A stretch of DNA of 64,000 nucleotides from Symbiodinium natans (Eukaryota > Sar > Dinophyceae > Suessiales > Symbiodiniaceae): the NCBI GenBank assembly GCA_905221605.1, contig CAJNDS010002395.1, positions 161,001-225,000 on the forward strand, written 5' to 3'. Shown piece by piece: positions 13,501 through 21,339 of this stretch; the first letter of the stretch is position 1; each line of letters opens with the position of its first letter. The notes below the pieces were generated by a model that saw only the letters and a program-made list of their open reading frames with translations, did not search any database and had not been told where the DNA came from. The translations under genes and the position numbers were made by a program.

Positions 13501-16500
13501 AGGTGCAGGGTAGGGTTTCGTGGGGGGGGGGGGGGGGGGGGTGTACGTAAGGTTTTGCCGGGTTTGGGTGGGTTTAGGGTTTTCTTTAGGGTGCAGAGTT
13601 CAGGCTTATAGTCAGGGGGTTAAGGCGCAGGTATAGGTATGTGCTTAGGGTTCTTGGGGTTTAGGGTTTAGGCTCGGTTTATGGCAAGAAAGGGACAAGC
13701 GAAGACATGCCCAAAAAAACATGTCGGAAACAACTCCCAAGCGAAACCAAACGAGGAGTCACAAGCGCGTGTAGATCCACAGCGCTTCCGGGCCAAAGTG
13801 CTTTCGTGACCGCATCAGGCGGGCATTCTGCAAAGAAGCGCTCTTTCCAACAGCTGTCCAAGCACAGCGGGTCCCCAAATAGCCAAGAGCTGACCACCAC
13901 AAGCAAACCGTGTATGCGAACCGAACCCCTGGACAACCTGTTTGTTCCAGAAGCCTAGAGCCTGACACCCGGATCCCTAAAGCCCTGAACCAAAAAGGGG
14001 CCCTAGATGTTTACCAAATGCAAGCCGGCGCCTTGATGGGTTTCCGCCCAGCGTTGAGCGCGGCGGTGATGATTGGGACAAGGAAGGCCGCTGTCTTCCC
14101 GCCTTGGAAACACAAGCGGGCTTACAGTTTGGGGTTTAGGTTTTTTTGGGCTTAGGGTCTGTGCTTGGGGCTTGACGGTTTAGGGTGCGTTTAGTGTTGA
14201 ATTGCTTTCAACGATCCCCAAAGAGGGGGCTTGGGGTGTGTGTGTGTGTGTGTGTGTGTGTTAAAGCATGCGCACAATACAAAGATGTATACAAAGAAGC
14301 CACTGTTTCAGAAACATAGACTTTGGCTCGGGATTGCCATACCTCTTAGGTTGCAACTCGACAACTTCCATGGATAATGCACCGCTTGATATTTATTCTG
14401 AGAGTTCGCGTTTCGGCTTCGGACCTCAGTACAAAGTTCTAGGCGAACCGGAATTTGGGATTTAAGGCGCCAGAGAAGTCCTACCAACAACTGACAGCTT
14501 TGGAGCCTCCCACTAGCTTTATCTTGCTTCACAGTGGTTGGGGGGTGTTGCAAAGTGCATTCCTTTCGCACACTCTTTCGCACGCCTTTCGCAGCACAGC
14601 CCTTGAAACTACCTGAAAAGGTAGCCCAAGGCAACCGGAAGGCACGGGCCTTAGAACAACCCTCATGTAAAATAGAACATCCGAAAGTAGATAACATCTT
14701 AGATGCAAGATGCGAGATCTAGGCTGTGATTCGTAAGACGAAACCAACACAACATAATAAATGTTTGCCCCTAACGCCAAACAGAGAAACCCTTGCAAAG
14801 TGGAAGTTTGAGCTCACCATAAACATAAAGTATGATGTGTTGTAAACTGATATGACAACAATAATTACATGAAAATGATAAACACAATATATATATATAT
14901 ATATATATATGTCTGTACGCATGTCTGTATGTATGTATATATATATATACACTCTGTCTATCTGGCTTGCTCCAGGCGGCTCCCTGTCTGCGCGGTGACC
15001 AGAACATCGCTTCCCTCCAGCACGGCTGGGATGCTGTGCCTCGAAGCAAAGGGGTCGAGGGCTCAGAAGGATGCACCGACAGCCTGAAGCCACTACAAAC
15101 AAACGGATGCCGCTGAGTGTTCTGCAGTCTCTCATCTTCCTGAAGCCCTGAATCCGCACCCCCCAACATTCTGAGTTTGCTAAATACCCAAACCGAGGCG
15201 CTTCTGCACCGGCGTGGGGATGCTGTAGTGGCAGCGGTCGACGTTGGCAGTCAGAGCGTCTGGCAGGCCATACCTCTCGCAGGCCTGCGCGCGCGATGTC
15301 GCGCGTTGGTGGCTGGTGGCTGAAGATTCAACAGGCTGCTCACAACCTGAGTACCCTTAGAGTCTACCTGCGACCCTGAAGCCCCGGACCGACTGAACCC
15401 TTTGGAGCCAAAAGAAGCAACCCCCTAAAGATCCCCCCGCAGTTATGCTGTGACTTCCTGTTGTCTAAGTTGCCTCAGAAACCGATGACTAAGGACATGG
15501 AGCCACCCTCAATAAGACCTGCCCCACTCGCACACAACAAAAAACGTAAAAAACAAAAAAAACAATCAAAACCCAAGCCGCTGGCTCAGATGGTACCGAT
15601 TCCCCCCCCCTCTCCAAAGGCCCCTGGCCCTAACCCCTGCAACGACCCTAACGCCCCTACCTACAGCAACCCCCCTGAAGCCCCTACAGCCCTGAAGCCC
15701 CAGTAAACAAAAATGAAAGCCCAACCAAGCCCCCCGAGCGGCCCCCCGGGTGCCTCCTGGAAGGTCGCGATGGCGCTCTCTTGACCCGAGCCACCCTTGG
15801 TTTCGACCTCGGTGCTCCGGAATTTGTCTAGGGGCTTGCGGCTTTTCTGGTTTAGGAGTGAAAAAACAAGCTTAAGGTTTAGGAGGTTTGGGGTTTCAGG
15901 GTTCAGGGCTGAGGGTTTGTTTCGGGCTTCTCGGGTTTGGGTGGAGGGCGGGAGGGCCGAGAAACACAGCGCACAACCCTACATGCGGCATGGAGTGGGT
16001 GCTCGCAAGATGTTGTCCAGCCCACCTTTACAATACTTCGGTGTGTTCAAGGTTTCTGGGGGTTGAGGGTTCCAGCTTTTAGGGGCGTTAGACTTTTGAT
16101 TTGGATTTGGGGAAATGAGGGTTTCCGGATTGAAAGGTTTGGGCAGACGGTTTGAGGCGTGAGAATGCTGCTGGTTTCGGGTTTGGGTTGGGGATTAAAC
16201 GGCACATAAGGCTCAGGGTTAAGGTGGTGTTCAGGGAATTTAGGTGGTCAGAATTGGGCTTTTGAGGGTTTTTCAACCGGGCTTCGTGGGATTGGACTTC
16301 TGTTCAGTGCTGGGTTGGCGAAATTTTCTGAAAGTAGGCGCAGCAAAGATATTCTGCGGGACTTTCTGCACACTTCTCTCGGGCTCTGTTGAACTTTACT
16401 ATTTCTTAAACTTCCGCCTGTCAGTTTGCATTGTTTTTTGTCGTTCGGTTTCTCGTTGCTTGTTTCTTGATTTCTGATCTTTCTTCTTGACTGTTGATTC

Positions 16501-19500
16501 TCCTTTCTTCTCCTGGACAAAACCAGTACCAGGGCCCTCCCGCCGTGTGCAGGCGTCCGCACGCGCGTTCGCGCGTGCGCATACGCAAAATGTCCTCAAG
16601 CACAGTGTGGAGCCGGCACACTTGCCCCCCCCTCTTTATACATGGATATCTTGCTTTCTTCCGTGCTTCATTTCTCTCTGTTTCTCGCTCCTCGTTCTTG
16701 TCTCTTTTCTTTTGCTTCTTGTTTTTGTTCTTTATTTTTCCTTCATAATTGTTTCTTTCGGTATTTCTGCGCTGCCTTACGACACATTCAACAACAACTC
16801 TTCAACACAAATGTGCAGCAAAAAAGTATACACAACTCACCGTAAACCAACCTTGAAAAGACTCTTCACATGAGTGCACGTTTTGCTGATGGTACAGGGT
16901 TTTATGGAAAGTCATCTTGGGGTCGCTTGTCAAGTCGGCGCTTTGCTTCTTTTCTGTTGCACGGTCGCGGAGGCACAGGGGGTGAGCAAACTTGAAATTT
17001 CAGTTTGAGGCTCCTAGAGTCATGGACGTACCAAAAGCCGTATTGCAGGGGCCCCAGGCGTCGATACTGTCGTACTTCTGGAAGTCGATGCCCGCGGAGA
17101 CGTGCGCAGCCTTGAAAAGCCTGTTGGCGGCGTGTGGGGTTTTGGATGCTTCGAGCTTATCGGGGTGTGTTGCGTTTCAGTCGGAAGTGCCCATCTAAAG
17201 GATGTCAGATTCTTCCAAAATCTTTAGGTTTTTTGGTCGTGTGTTGAAGGTAGAGGTTGAAGCTAAACGTGTCAACAGCCTTGTTCAAGGATCCAGTCTT
17301 TCGGAGGAACCGGAGGCTTTGTTTTGCAAAGGAAATGAGAAAAAGAACGCCTGAAATCCGGGGAGGCTGAGCATTTTGTGATGCATGCTCTGTGGGTTAC
17401 ACAGCTTGCTTAGGGGGAATGAAGCGAGCGAAACTCATATACGAGCGAATGAAACTATAAGATTAAAAATTAGAATGTAGGATCAAAAGTTCACGCACGG
17501 TTTGAATACCGGCCTTGGCTTCTTACTGCATGTTCAACTGAATATCGGGCTTCAAGCTCAAGATGCTACGTCGTGAGGCGTGTATAGCATGGGGCACCCA
17601 GCGTCAAATTCCAAGATGGATGGCACGACCGCCCAGAAATTTACGCCATGCAAATTGTGCAAGTCAAAGGCGCCACAGGTGTGAACGCATCTGTACCAAG
17701 GACGTGCTTTTGCTTCATTATCCTGTTGGCGACCTCGCATCCTCACCGGTGCCGTGCTGCGGCTTTTGCGACGGGCGACAGCAACCATAAAGCAATGCCA
17801 GTGCAGCAAAAATCAGACCTGTCGTTGTCACTACGACAGGCCGAAAAGATTCAGGCTTGACGCACAATCGTCACAACCTTGAACCGCAGCACCCTCACCG
17901 CCCGGCGTGAGACCCTGAACTGGAGGTTATCAGAGCTGTGTTGGGCAGCTATGGGCCGTTCAAGGGCTTTAGGTTCCTGAGCCCTCGAGGAAGCATTGCT
18001 TGCCTTCTTTCTTCGCACCGCTTAATGAATCCTTGGCCCTTAGCCTGACATGCAGCAAGCTTAGTTGCAACCTTTTCGGCGTACTCGAAACTTGTAGGCC
18101 TTTTCATCAAAAGTAGGGAGTTGTATTTGTTTGGCTTCGAAACGGTCATACCCCTCGAGCATGTAGCCAAACACCTAAAACTTGTTGGCGGCTTATGCGT
18201 TTGTCTCGTTCTCAGGCTGCCCAATAACTCCTTTAGCGGCTTAAAGTTTGCCACCCAGCCTCCTTTCGGGTATAGGGCTATGCCACCAACATTTGCGCTT
18301 TGGTGCTTCGGGCTTGCAACCCAACATCTCCTTTTCGGGTTTAGGGCTCGGCACCCAACATCTCTTTGTAAAGGTTTAGGGTTTAGGGTTTAGGGTTTGC
18401 CCCATCCACGCTTTTAGGTCCAAGACTTGCCACCCAACATCTCCTTTTAGTCCTTCTTAGGGGCTTGGAAATGCCACATTTGCGTTCCAGTTGTCGGTAC
18501 TTGCTTTGCCCTACAGCTCCATTTCTGGGCTTAGTGCACAAGAGGGTTTGCCACATTTCCTTTCTCAGGTCTTAACAGCCTCCTTTCATCCAACATCTCC
18601 TTTAGGGGTTCGGCTGGCAGTTTAGGATCCGCTGCCTGCAGCCAGGGGGGTGGGGCAACAGTGCCTTGATGTTTTGAGAAAAAAGTTACAACTAAGCGGA
18701 CAACAGCTACAACGATGCAAAACAAGCTTCGGCTAACCCAGCAACCCAGACGACGAAGGAAGCGCAGGTAAGTAGCAATAGAGAAGAGGTAAGGCTCGAA
18801 GTGAGGTTGGTTGTCAAGGTTCAAGGGTTATGGGGAAGAAGCCGCATGAGGGCCGAGCATTCTGGGATGTCAGCGATGCCTCAGGGTTCCTCTGCACACC
18901 AATAAGAACAAAGCAGCATGTTCAGCTCTTTTCGAGCGCTCCTGCCTTCGATGTCTCTTTGCGTGTTCTTGGGGGGCATCTCATCCCAAGCCCCGGAGCC
19001 CCAAATGGCGATTCAGGCATTGGAGGAACTAATGGGGATTTGCATGTGCAAGCTTAGAAGAGGCCCCCCCCACCCAAGGTTTATACAGCTTAAGCAGGGA
19101 GTCGAAAAAAAGGGAACCCCCCCCCCAAAAAAAAAAACAAACACGCAAGAAGGACGGGCTTGAAGCTTGAACGCCTGCGCCACCAACATCGACACCATCA
19201 ACACCCCAGAGGGCGCCTTCCTTCCTCGTGCTGCCAGTACCGCTCATCCCTGGGTATCTCGCCTGGCTCAGGTTCGGGAACTATGCTGTGCACGCTGGGG
19301 GCTAATTCATTGGGGCTATAGCTTGTCGTGCTCGTCCCTCTGCCCCTGAAGTCAGGACCACCTCTTTCGAGTCGATCCGAAGCCCAAGCTCGAGGTTCGA
19401 GGGTTTAGGGATTTAGGGAGAACACCCCCACCCCCCCCCCCCCCACTCCCTCTCAACAAGTTGAGGCCACGGAGAACTGAAGGAAGAGAACGTTGAATGA

Positions 19501-21029
19501 GGAAGGCTCTTAAGCTGAGCCCCTTTGAAAGCCCGACAACATGAACTTTCCCCTGCACTTCGCCCTGAGCTGAATCAGCGTCGCCTCGGCGCATGAGCGA
19601 CTTCTGGTACTGGAAGAACTGCTGGGCCTCGGCAGTGGTCACCCGAGTCACCCGGCTTCAGATTTGTTGAGGAAGCTTGAGGACTGTCCTTGTATTGAAA
19701 AATGACACCTATCTGCTTGCTCTTGCCAATGTCATTGGAGCGCCGCTCGTCTCTCTTCCCGTGGATTTTTTTAATTCGTTTTTGTGACCGTGGCCCGACT
19801 TCGGGCGCGGAGCAGGGTCTAGAAGTTTAGGCCCTAGTTAAGTTGCCAAGGGCTGGCCAAGAATCTGGGGGCCTCTCCACAACTTCATGGCTTGGGTTCA
19901 AATAGAGTCCTTTAGAAGGCAGCTTGTACCCCGCATCCAAAATCCACTCTGGTACTAAGTCTCAAACCCCCCCCCTCAACACCTCAACCCCCCCCCCCCG
20001 GCCCTCCCAGGCAAGGGACCTCGCGCGTGCGCTTGGCCTCTGTCATGCGCTGGATGTCGCTGCGGCCTTCCGAGCTCCATCGGGCGCTTGGGGCTTGGAG
20101 AACTGGTAGCGAGGGCTTTAAAACCCTCAAAGACTGGGATCTCCGTCGGGCTATGCCTGCTGTGACGTACCGGCAAAACCTTGCGGTTGTGCATTGTCAT
20201 GGTCTCACAGGGTTTAGGGTTGGGGGTTTAAGCATTTTGGTGTTGAATCTGATCTGGCGGGGAACCGCTTAGGTCCAGGTTGTGCCTCAGAGTAGAAAAC
20301 CACCACTGGCAACACAGCAAAAGAACCCAAAGGATGCGATGTCGAGTCAATGTGGGCACAAGGCTGAAAGAACGATCCTCTGCCTGCGCCCCCTGAAACC
20401 CCAAACCGCCCCCAAAAGCTCCAACCCCTGGCTGGTCAGATCTTTAAACCATGATCTCTTATGCCATTGCTTGAAGACAGCTCCGTATGGTCACGGCATA
20501 ACCCCCCGCCCCCACCCCGCAAAAACATCACCATCGCTTGAACCCACCCGTGATGTGGGGGTTGTCAGATCTTCACTCAATCCTGTTCATCGCCAGCTCG
20601 CCTCCTTGCCCGGTGTCCCGCCTGGTCTCTGGGCCTGGTCTGTGGAGTGCTAACTTTAAGAGAAGCCCGCAAAAGAGTCCCGCCGAGTTGCTGGACCACC
20701 CCCAGAGACCCCAAAGACTCGCGCAAGAGACGCGCCGAGCATCTCTGGAGTACTCACCCCCCAAAGCAGCTCGCTGCCGCCGAAAATCCCTGGAGTGCCC
20801 ACCCTCAGAGAATTCTGGGAAGAGTCCCGCGACAGAAGCTTGCGGCGAAGCTTTTGCCTTGACTTAAAGCCCGATAAATCAGCAAGCCTTAAATACTGCA
20901 AACGTTCGTGCTGTCTCCACCGAAATCGCCTCCTCCACCGAAGTCGCGGCCGCCACCGAAGTCGCGACCGCCGCCGAAGTCGCGGCCACCCCCGAAGTCG
21001 CGGCCGCCGCCGAAGTCACGGCCGTAGCC
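1494..21029 (-). CDS. DEAD-box ATP-dependent RNA helicase (DDX3/Ded1/Vasa type), 24 exons resolved, 3' end off the window
   Basis: The gene would encode an ATP-driven RNA helicase remodelling RNA or RNP; this subfamily acts in translation initiation and RNP remodelling. It is seen only after splicing: 24 exons (about 1.36 kb coding in 19.5 kb) carry the family's motifs in order. These are RDFGGG repeats, Q motif YSIPTPVQ, motif I AQTGSGKT, Ia SPTREL, YGGADA, Ib [29 protein letters not shown] and [12 protein letters not shown]. From exon 4 to exon 24 nearly every junction keeps frame. The exceptions are exon 9/10 (one base short) and a less certain exon 19/20. Introns run from 162 bp to 4.2 kb. 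Among 21 placed donors I read about 14 GC, 5 GT and 2 GA; 22 of 23 acceptors are AG followed by G. Motif VI (HRIGRTGR) was not found and should lie left of position 1. No start codon was located. DDX3/Ded1 versus Vasa cannot be settled without the ends. Confidence 0.93.
1977..2035 (-). CDS. helicase exon 23
   Basis: Acceptor TGCCAG, 59 nt completing the Gly and reading [19 protein letters not shown], then a GTGGCA donor. It matches SQRDREEALHQFRSGK of DDX3, just before motif V. Confidence 0.95.
2368..2428 (-). CDS. helicase exon 22
   Basis: Acceptor CATCGCAG, 61 nt reading [20 protein letters not shown] plus one base of glycine, then GCCTGG donor. The TSMHGG end matches the TSIHGD segment of the family. 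Confidence 0.95.
2750..2818 (-). CDS. helicase exon 21 (motif IV)
   Basis: Acceptor TGCCAG, 69 nt reading [20 protein letters not shown] and ACE, then GTGGGG donor. [11 protein letters not shown] is motif IV. Phase 0 at both ends. Confidence 0.95.
3481..3548 (-). CDS. helicase exon 20
   Basis: Reads [20 protein letters not shown] and LTE, ending at GAG before GCTCTC. The coding frame is convincing (DKxxxLxxLL position of DDX3). The 5' edge is the weakest in the core: the acceptor AG used to keep phase is followed by T rather than G, so a microexon or other start is possible. Confidence 0.8.
4089..4139 (-). CDS. helicase exon 19
   Basis: Acceptor TGTGAG, 51 nt completing the Gly and reading [16 protein letters not shown] plus one base, then a GCTGGG donor. 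Corresponds to GRVGSTSENITQ of DDX3, at the start of RecA domain 2. Confidence 0.92.
4333..4381 (-). CDS. helicase exon 18
   Basis: Acceptor TGGGCAG, 49 nt reading [16 protein letters not shown] plus one base of glycine, then GCGCGG donor. It matches the LARDFLxxxxFLxVG segment of DDX3/Ded1. Confidence 0.93.
4711..4744 (-). CDS. helicase exon 17 (motif III, SAT)
   Basis: Acceptor ACCGAG, 34 nt reading [11 protein letters not shown] after completing the preceding Met. SAT is motif III. The end before GAGCCC would be a GA donor; the hexamer CAGGAG occurs at both ends of the following intron, so the exact cut is ambiguous. Confidence 0.95.
5040..5205 (+). repeat. degenerate TGTATGCACTTG repeats
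   Basis: At least five imperfect copies of (T)ATGCACTTG-like sequence. The same core forms the tight 14-bp array at 8651-8777, so the two lie on either side of the satellite block. Confidence 0.6.
5214..5267 (-). CDS. SAP-like gene, possible exon S4
   Basis: Acceptor CGGCGCAG followed by [18 protein letters not shown] and a possible GTCTAC donor. Good frame and AG|G acceptor, but its phase does not join S3 directly, so another exon would be needed between them. Confidence 0.35.
5214..6149 (-). CDS. SAP-like repeat protein fragment nested in a helicase intron
   Basis: A minus-strand exon set inside the 4.2-kb helicase intron. Two exons carry a related block: [20 protein letters not shown] then LREL in the first, and [20 protein letters not shown] then LRAL in the second. 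The block TVxQLRxLAG followed by a Gly and a Lys/Arg-Leu-Leu helix ([20 protein letters not shown]) resembles a SAP domain, a short DNA/RNA-binding helix-turn-helix. Splice signs match the helicase: AG|G acceptors, GC donors including a near-perfect GCAAGT. Phase is incompatible with insertion into the helicase reading frame, so I treat it as a separate gene or gene fragment. Both termini are unknown. It could be a degenerate gene copy; the SAP call rests on pattern only. Confidence 0.5.
5483..5529 (-). CDS. SAP-like gene, exon S3
   Basis: Acceptor GAGGCAG, reading [15 protein letters not shown]. In frame after S2 it supplies the second helix (KxxLxxRM) of the second SAP-like unit. The end is either a GT donor at 5482 or a GC donor at 5487. 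Confidence 0.5.
5616..5744 (-). CDS. SAP-like gene, exon S2
   Basis: Acceptor CGAACAG, 43 codons from [17 protein letters not shown] through [20 protein letters not shown] to LRALAG, then donor GCAAGT, the GC version of the consensus GTAAGT. Phase 0 at both ends, joining S1 and S3. Confidence 0.6.
5935..6149 (-). CDS. SAP-like gene, exon S1
   Basis: Acceptor GTTCCAG, then GC-ATG and an open frame of 71 codons ending at CAG-GAG before a GCGTTG donor. Residues [15 protein letters not shown] lead into the first SAP-like block, and the end reads [20 protein letters not shown]. The ATG two bases after the AG would also suit a first exon receiving a trans-spliced leader; that is inference. Confidence 0.55.
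6590..7546 (+). repeat. 42-bp satellite family 1 with a 346-bp higher-order duplication
   Basis: About 20 copies of a unit of the type CCATGCTATTTGCGGTGTTT plus a 22-bp remainder ending TTGTCCGTTA. Two variants alternate: one with GCGCCCAG(A/T)TG and one with an EcoRI-like TCCGGAATTCCGCTT segment. The block ending at GTCGAC 7195-7200 is nearly repeated ending at 7541-7546, an offset of 346 bp. Because 42 is divisible by three and lacks stops, all three plus-strand frames stay open; these frames are not genes. Confidence 0.95.
7505..7905 (+). repeat. satellite family 2, about 61-66 bp period
   Basis: Six copies of a unit containing CCAGCCACGGAAGCTCCG, GTGTCCGCGGCGTACTACG and TTTGTACTACAAAAGTCGAC. 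It follows family 1 without a gap, and its GCGTACTAC...GTCGAC part already appears at the end of each family 1 higher-order block. Confidence 0.93.
7910..8487 (+). repeat. satellite family 3, about 73-bp period
   Basis: Eight copies of a unit with CGCAAAAACACGACGGTTTT, (G/A)GCACCGCGACCACGCCGAA and ACCCGCAGAGGGTTG. Copies drift progressively from ...GGGGTTACGTTTGTATGTC to ...GGGTTGTCCGCGCACCGAC. Confidence 0.95.
8651..8777 (+). repeat. 14-bp tandem repeat CACTCTATGCACTT
   Basis: About nine near-perfect copies of the 14-bp unit, ending at TCAGTCTATGTTG just 3' of helicase exon 16 on the minus strand. Confidence 0.97.
8916..8988 (-). CDS. helicase exon 16
   Basis: Acceptor GCCAAG, 73 nt reading [18 protein letters not shown] and then RGRQT plus two bases of Met, before a GCGCCT donor. 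It follows DMG directly as in all DDX3-like proteins. Its downstream intron is the 4.2-kb one. Confidence 0.96.
9507..9555 (-). CDS. helicase exon 15 (DEAD box, motif II)
   Basis: Acceptor CGCCAG, 49 nt reading [16 protein letters not shown] plus one base of glycine, then a GTCGCT donor. DEAD is the Walker B motif that coordinates Mg-ATP. Confidence 0.97.
9914..9946 (-). CDS. helicase exon 14
   Basis: Acceptor GGTGCAG, 33 nt reading [11 protein letters not shown], then a GCCACT donor. It lies between motif Ib and the DEAD box, as in DDX3 (RLVDxxxRGxI). Phase 0 at both ends. Confidence 0.9.
10439..10458 (-). CDS. helicase exon 13, 20-nt microexon (motif Ib)
   Basis: Acceptor CTTCGAG, 20 nt completing the Cys codon and reading TPGRLE, then GACCAG. 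This would be a GA donor, and the AGGA at its edge repeats at the acceptor of exon 14. Confidence 0.85.
11162..11179 (-). CDS. helicase exon 12, 18-nt microexon
   Basis: Acceptor CTTCGAG, 18 nt, then a GCAGCC donor. The six codons join exons 11 and 13 in phase to read GVEIVVC followed by TPGRL, the expected strand and motif Ib. Recognised only because the flanking protein was known. Confidence 0.85.
11515..11553 (-). CDS. helicase exon 11 (GG motif, second part)
   Basis: Acceptor CTGGCAG, 39 nt that complete the second Gly of YGG and read [12 protein letters not shown], ending one base into the next glycine before a GCCGCA donor. The block equals YGGADxxxQxRxLxxG of DDX3/Ded1. Confidence 0.92.
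11787..11830 (-). CDS. helicase exon 10 (GG motif, first part)
   Basis: Acceptor CCTCGAG, 44 nt reading [14 protein letters not shown], one base of glycine, then a GCAGCG donor. It matches the DDX3 segment ending VVYGG. Confidence 0.9.
12922..13000 (-). CDS. helicase exon 9 (motif Ia)
   Basis: Acceptor CTACGCAG, 79 nt reading [17 protein letters not shown] followed by CQRLARQLG, then a strong GTGAGC donor. SPTREL is motif Ia (RNA contact). The donor lies inside a six-G run and leaves phase 1, whereas exon 10 needs phase 2. Either a G is missing in the sequence, the donor is TG, or a microexon was missed. Confidence 0.92.
14032..14102 (-). CDS. helicase exon 8 (motif I, second part)
   Basis: Acceptor CCAAG, 71 nt that complete the split serine and read [20 protein letters not shown] and PIK. 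GC donor (GCGCCG). The Walker A lysine is present, so ATP binding looks intact. Confidence 0.95.
14880..14952. repeat. TA and TGTATG microsatellite
   Basis: (TA)n followed by CTGTACGCATGTCTGTATG-type repeats and (TA)n, just 3' of helicase exon 7 on the minus strand. Confidence 0.9.
14981..15039 (-). CDS. helicase exon 7 (motif I, first part)
   Basis: Acceptor CTTCGAG, 59 nt reading [19 protein letters not shown], ending in one base of a serine codon before a GCCGCC donor. Together with exon 8 it forms the Walker A motif AQTGSGKT. Confidence 0.95.
15202..15284 (-). CDS. helicase exon 6 (Q motif)
   Basis: Acceptor GCGCAG, 83 nt, reading [18 protein letters not shown] and then HYSIPTPVQ. The PTPVQ sequence is the adenine-recognising Q motif. 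The end is AA before a GCGCCT donor, so the lysine codon is split with exon 7. Confidence 0.95.
15754..15807 (-). CDS. helicase exon 5
   Basis: Acceptor CACCGAG, 54 nt reading [18 protein letters not shown], then GCACCC donor. It completes the expected Ile-x-Val-Glu sequence after exon 4 and leads to the hydrophobic F before the Q motif. Phase 0 at both ends. Confidence 0.88.
15808..19560 (-). other. helicase introns around exon 4; no further exon assigned
   Basis: Contains TTTAGGG-like runs (for example 18372-18400), a C/T-rich stretch at 16640-16750 and a C run at 19429-19444. Several open frames are present on both strands, but none gives a recognisable protein segment or consistent splice signals. 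Confidence 0.5.
17060..17110 (-). CDS. helicase exon 4 (pre-Q-motif segment)
   Basis: Acceptor TTCAAG, reading [17 protein letters not shown], then a GCCTGG donor. It matches the conserved (A/T)GI(N/D)FxKYDxI block that precedes the Q motif in DDX3/Ded1 proteins. An acceptor 10 bases earlier (CAACAG, start 17120) is also possible. Confidence 0.85.
19561..19627 (-). CDS. helicase exon 3
   Basis: Acceptor GCCGAG, then [19 protein letters not shown]. Polar, helical linker ahead of the helicase core. The 3' end is not settled: GC dinucleotides after GGCGAC, GATTCA and CTCAGG are all possible donors, so the stated end is an outer limit. Confidence 0.6.
20020..20066 (-). CDS. helicase exon 2
   Basis: Acceptor GGAAG, then 47 nt encoding (G)[15 protein letters not shown], then a GTCCCT donor. 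The phase-1 start joins exon 1 and the phase-0 end joins exon 3. The sequence is charged linker without a known motif; assignment rests on phase and position. Confidence 0.65.
20918..21029 (-). CDS. helicase exon 1 (RDFGGG repeat)
   Basis: After a TTGAG acceptor the frame reads GYG and then five RDFGGG-type units and a final GGGDFGG. Such RG/FG-rich tracts bind RNA and are common at the N-terminus of DDX3 and Vasa helicases. The 3' end is ambiguous: a GC donor at 20929 or a GA donor at 20917 both give phase 1 and join exon 2. The true first exon must lie upstream. Confidence 0.75.
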
Positions 21030-21066
21030 CTCAAGCGTCGGGCGTTCAGGATTTTGGGCGGCTGAG

Positions 21067-21330
21067 GCTTAGGGCTTAGGGCTTAGGGCTTAGGGCTTAG
21101 GGCTTAGGGCTTAAGGCTTAGGGCTTAGGGCTTAGGGCTTAGGGCTTAGGGCTTAGGGCTTAGGGCTTAGGGCTTAGGGCTTGGGGCTTGGGGCTTGGGG
21201 CTTGGGGCTTGGGGCTTGGGGCTTGGGGCTTGGGGCTTGGGGCTTGGGGCTTGGGGCTTGGGGCTTGGGGCTTTTGGGGCTTGGGGCTTGGGGCTTGAGG
21301 CTTGGGGCTTGGGGCTTAGGGCTTCGGGCT
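21067..21330 (+). repeat. heptamer array (GGGCTTA)n passing into (GGGCTTG)n
   Basis: About 16 copies of GGGCTTA (21067-21180) switch abruptly to about 18 copies of GGGCTTG, with a few mixed units at the right end. Each is one base from the plant/alveolate telomere repeat GGGTTTA. The array ends 38 bp upstream of helicase exon 1, so on the sense strand it is intron or leader sequence of CCCTAAG/CCCCAAG. Confidence 0.97.
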
Positions 21331-21339
21331 TCGGGCTTA

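Larger units (their letters stand above)
10459..14031 (-). other. helicase introns between exons 8 and 13; no other gene seen
   Basis: The intronic stretches hold a CT/TTC-rich tract at 12740-12780, a C run at 12600-12615, TTTAGGG-like fragments and a long G run at 13521-13540. A GC-rich open patch at 12780-12845 ([19 protein letters not shown]) was considered as an extra exon between exons 9 and 10, but does not resemble the family. Confidence 0.6.
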
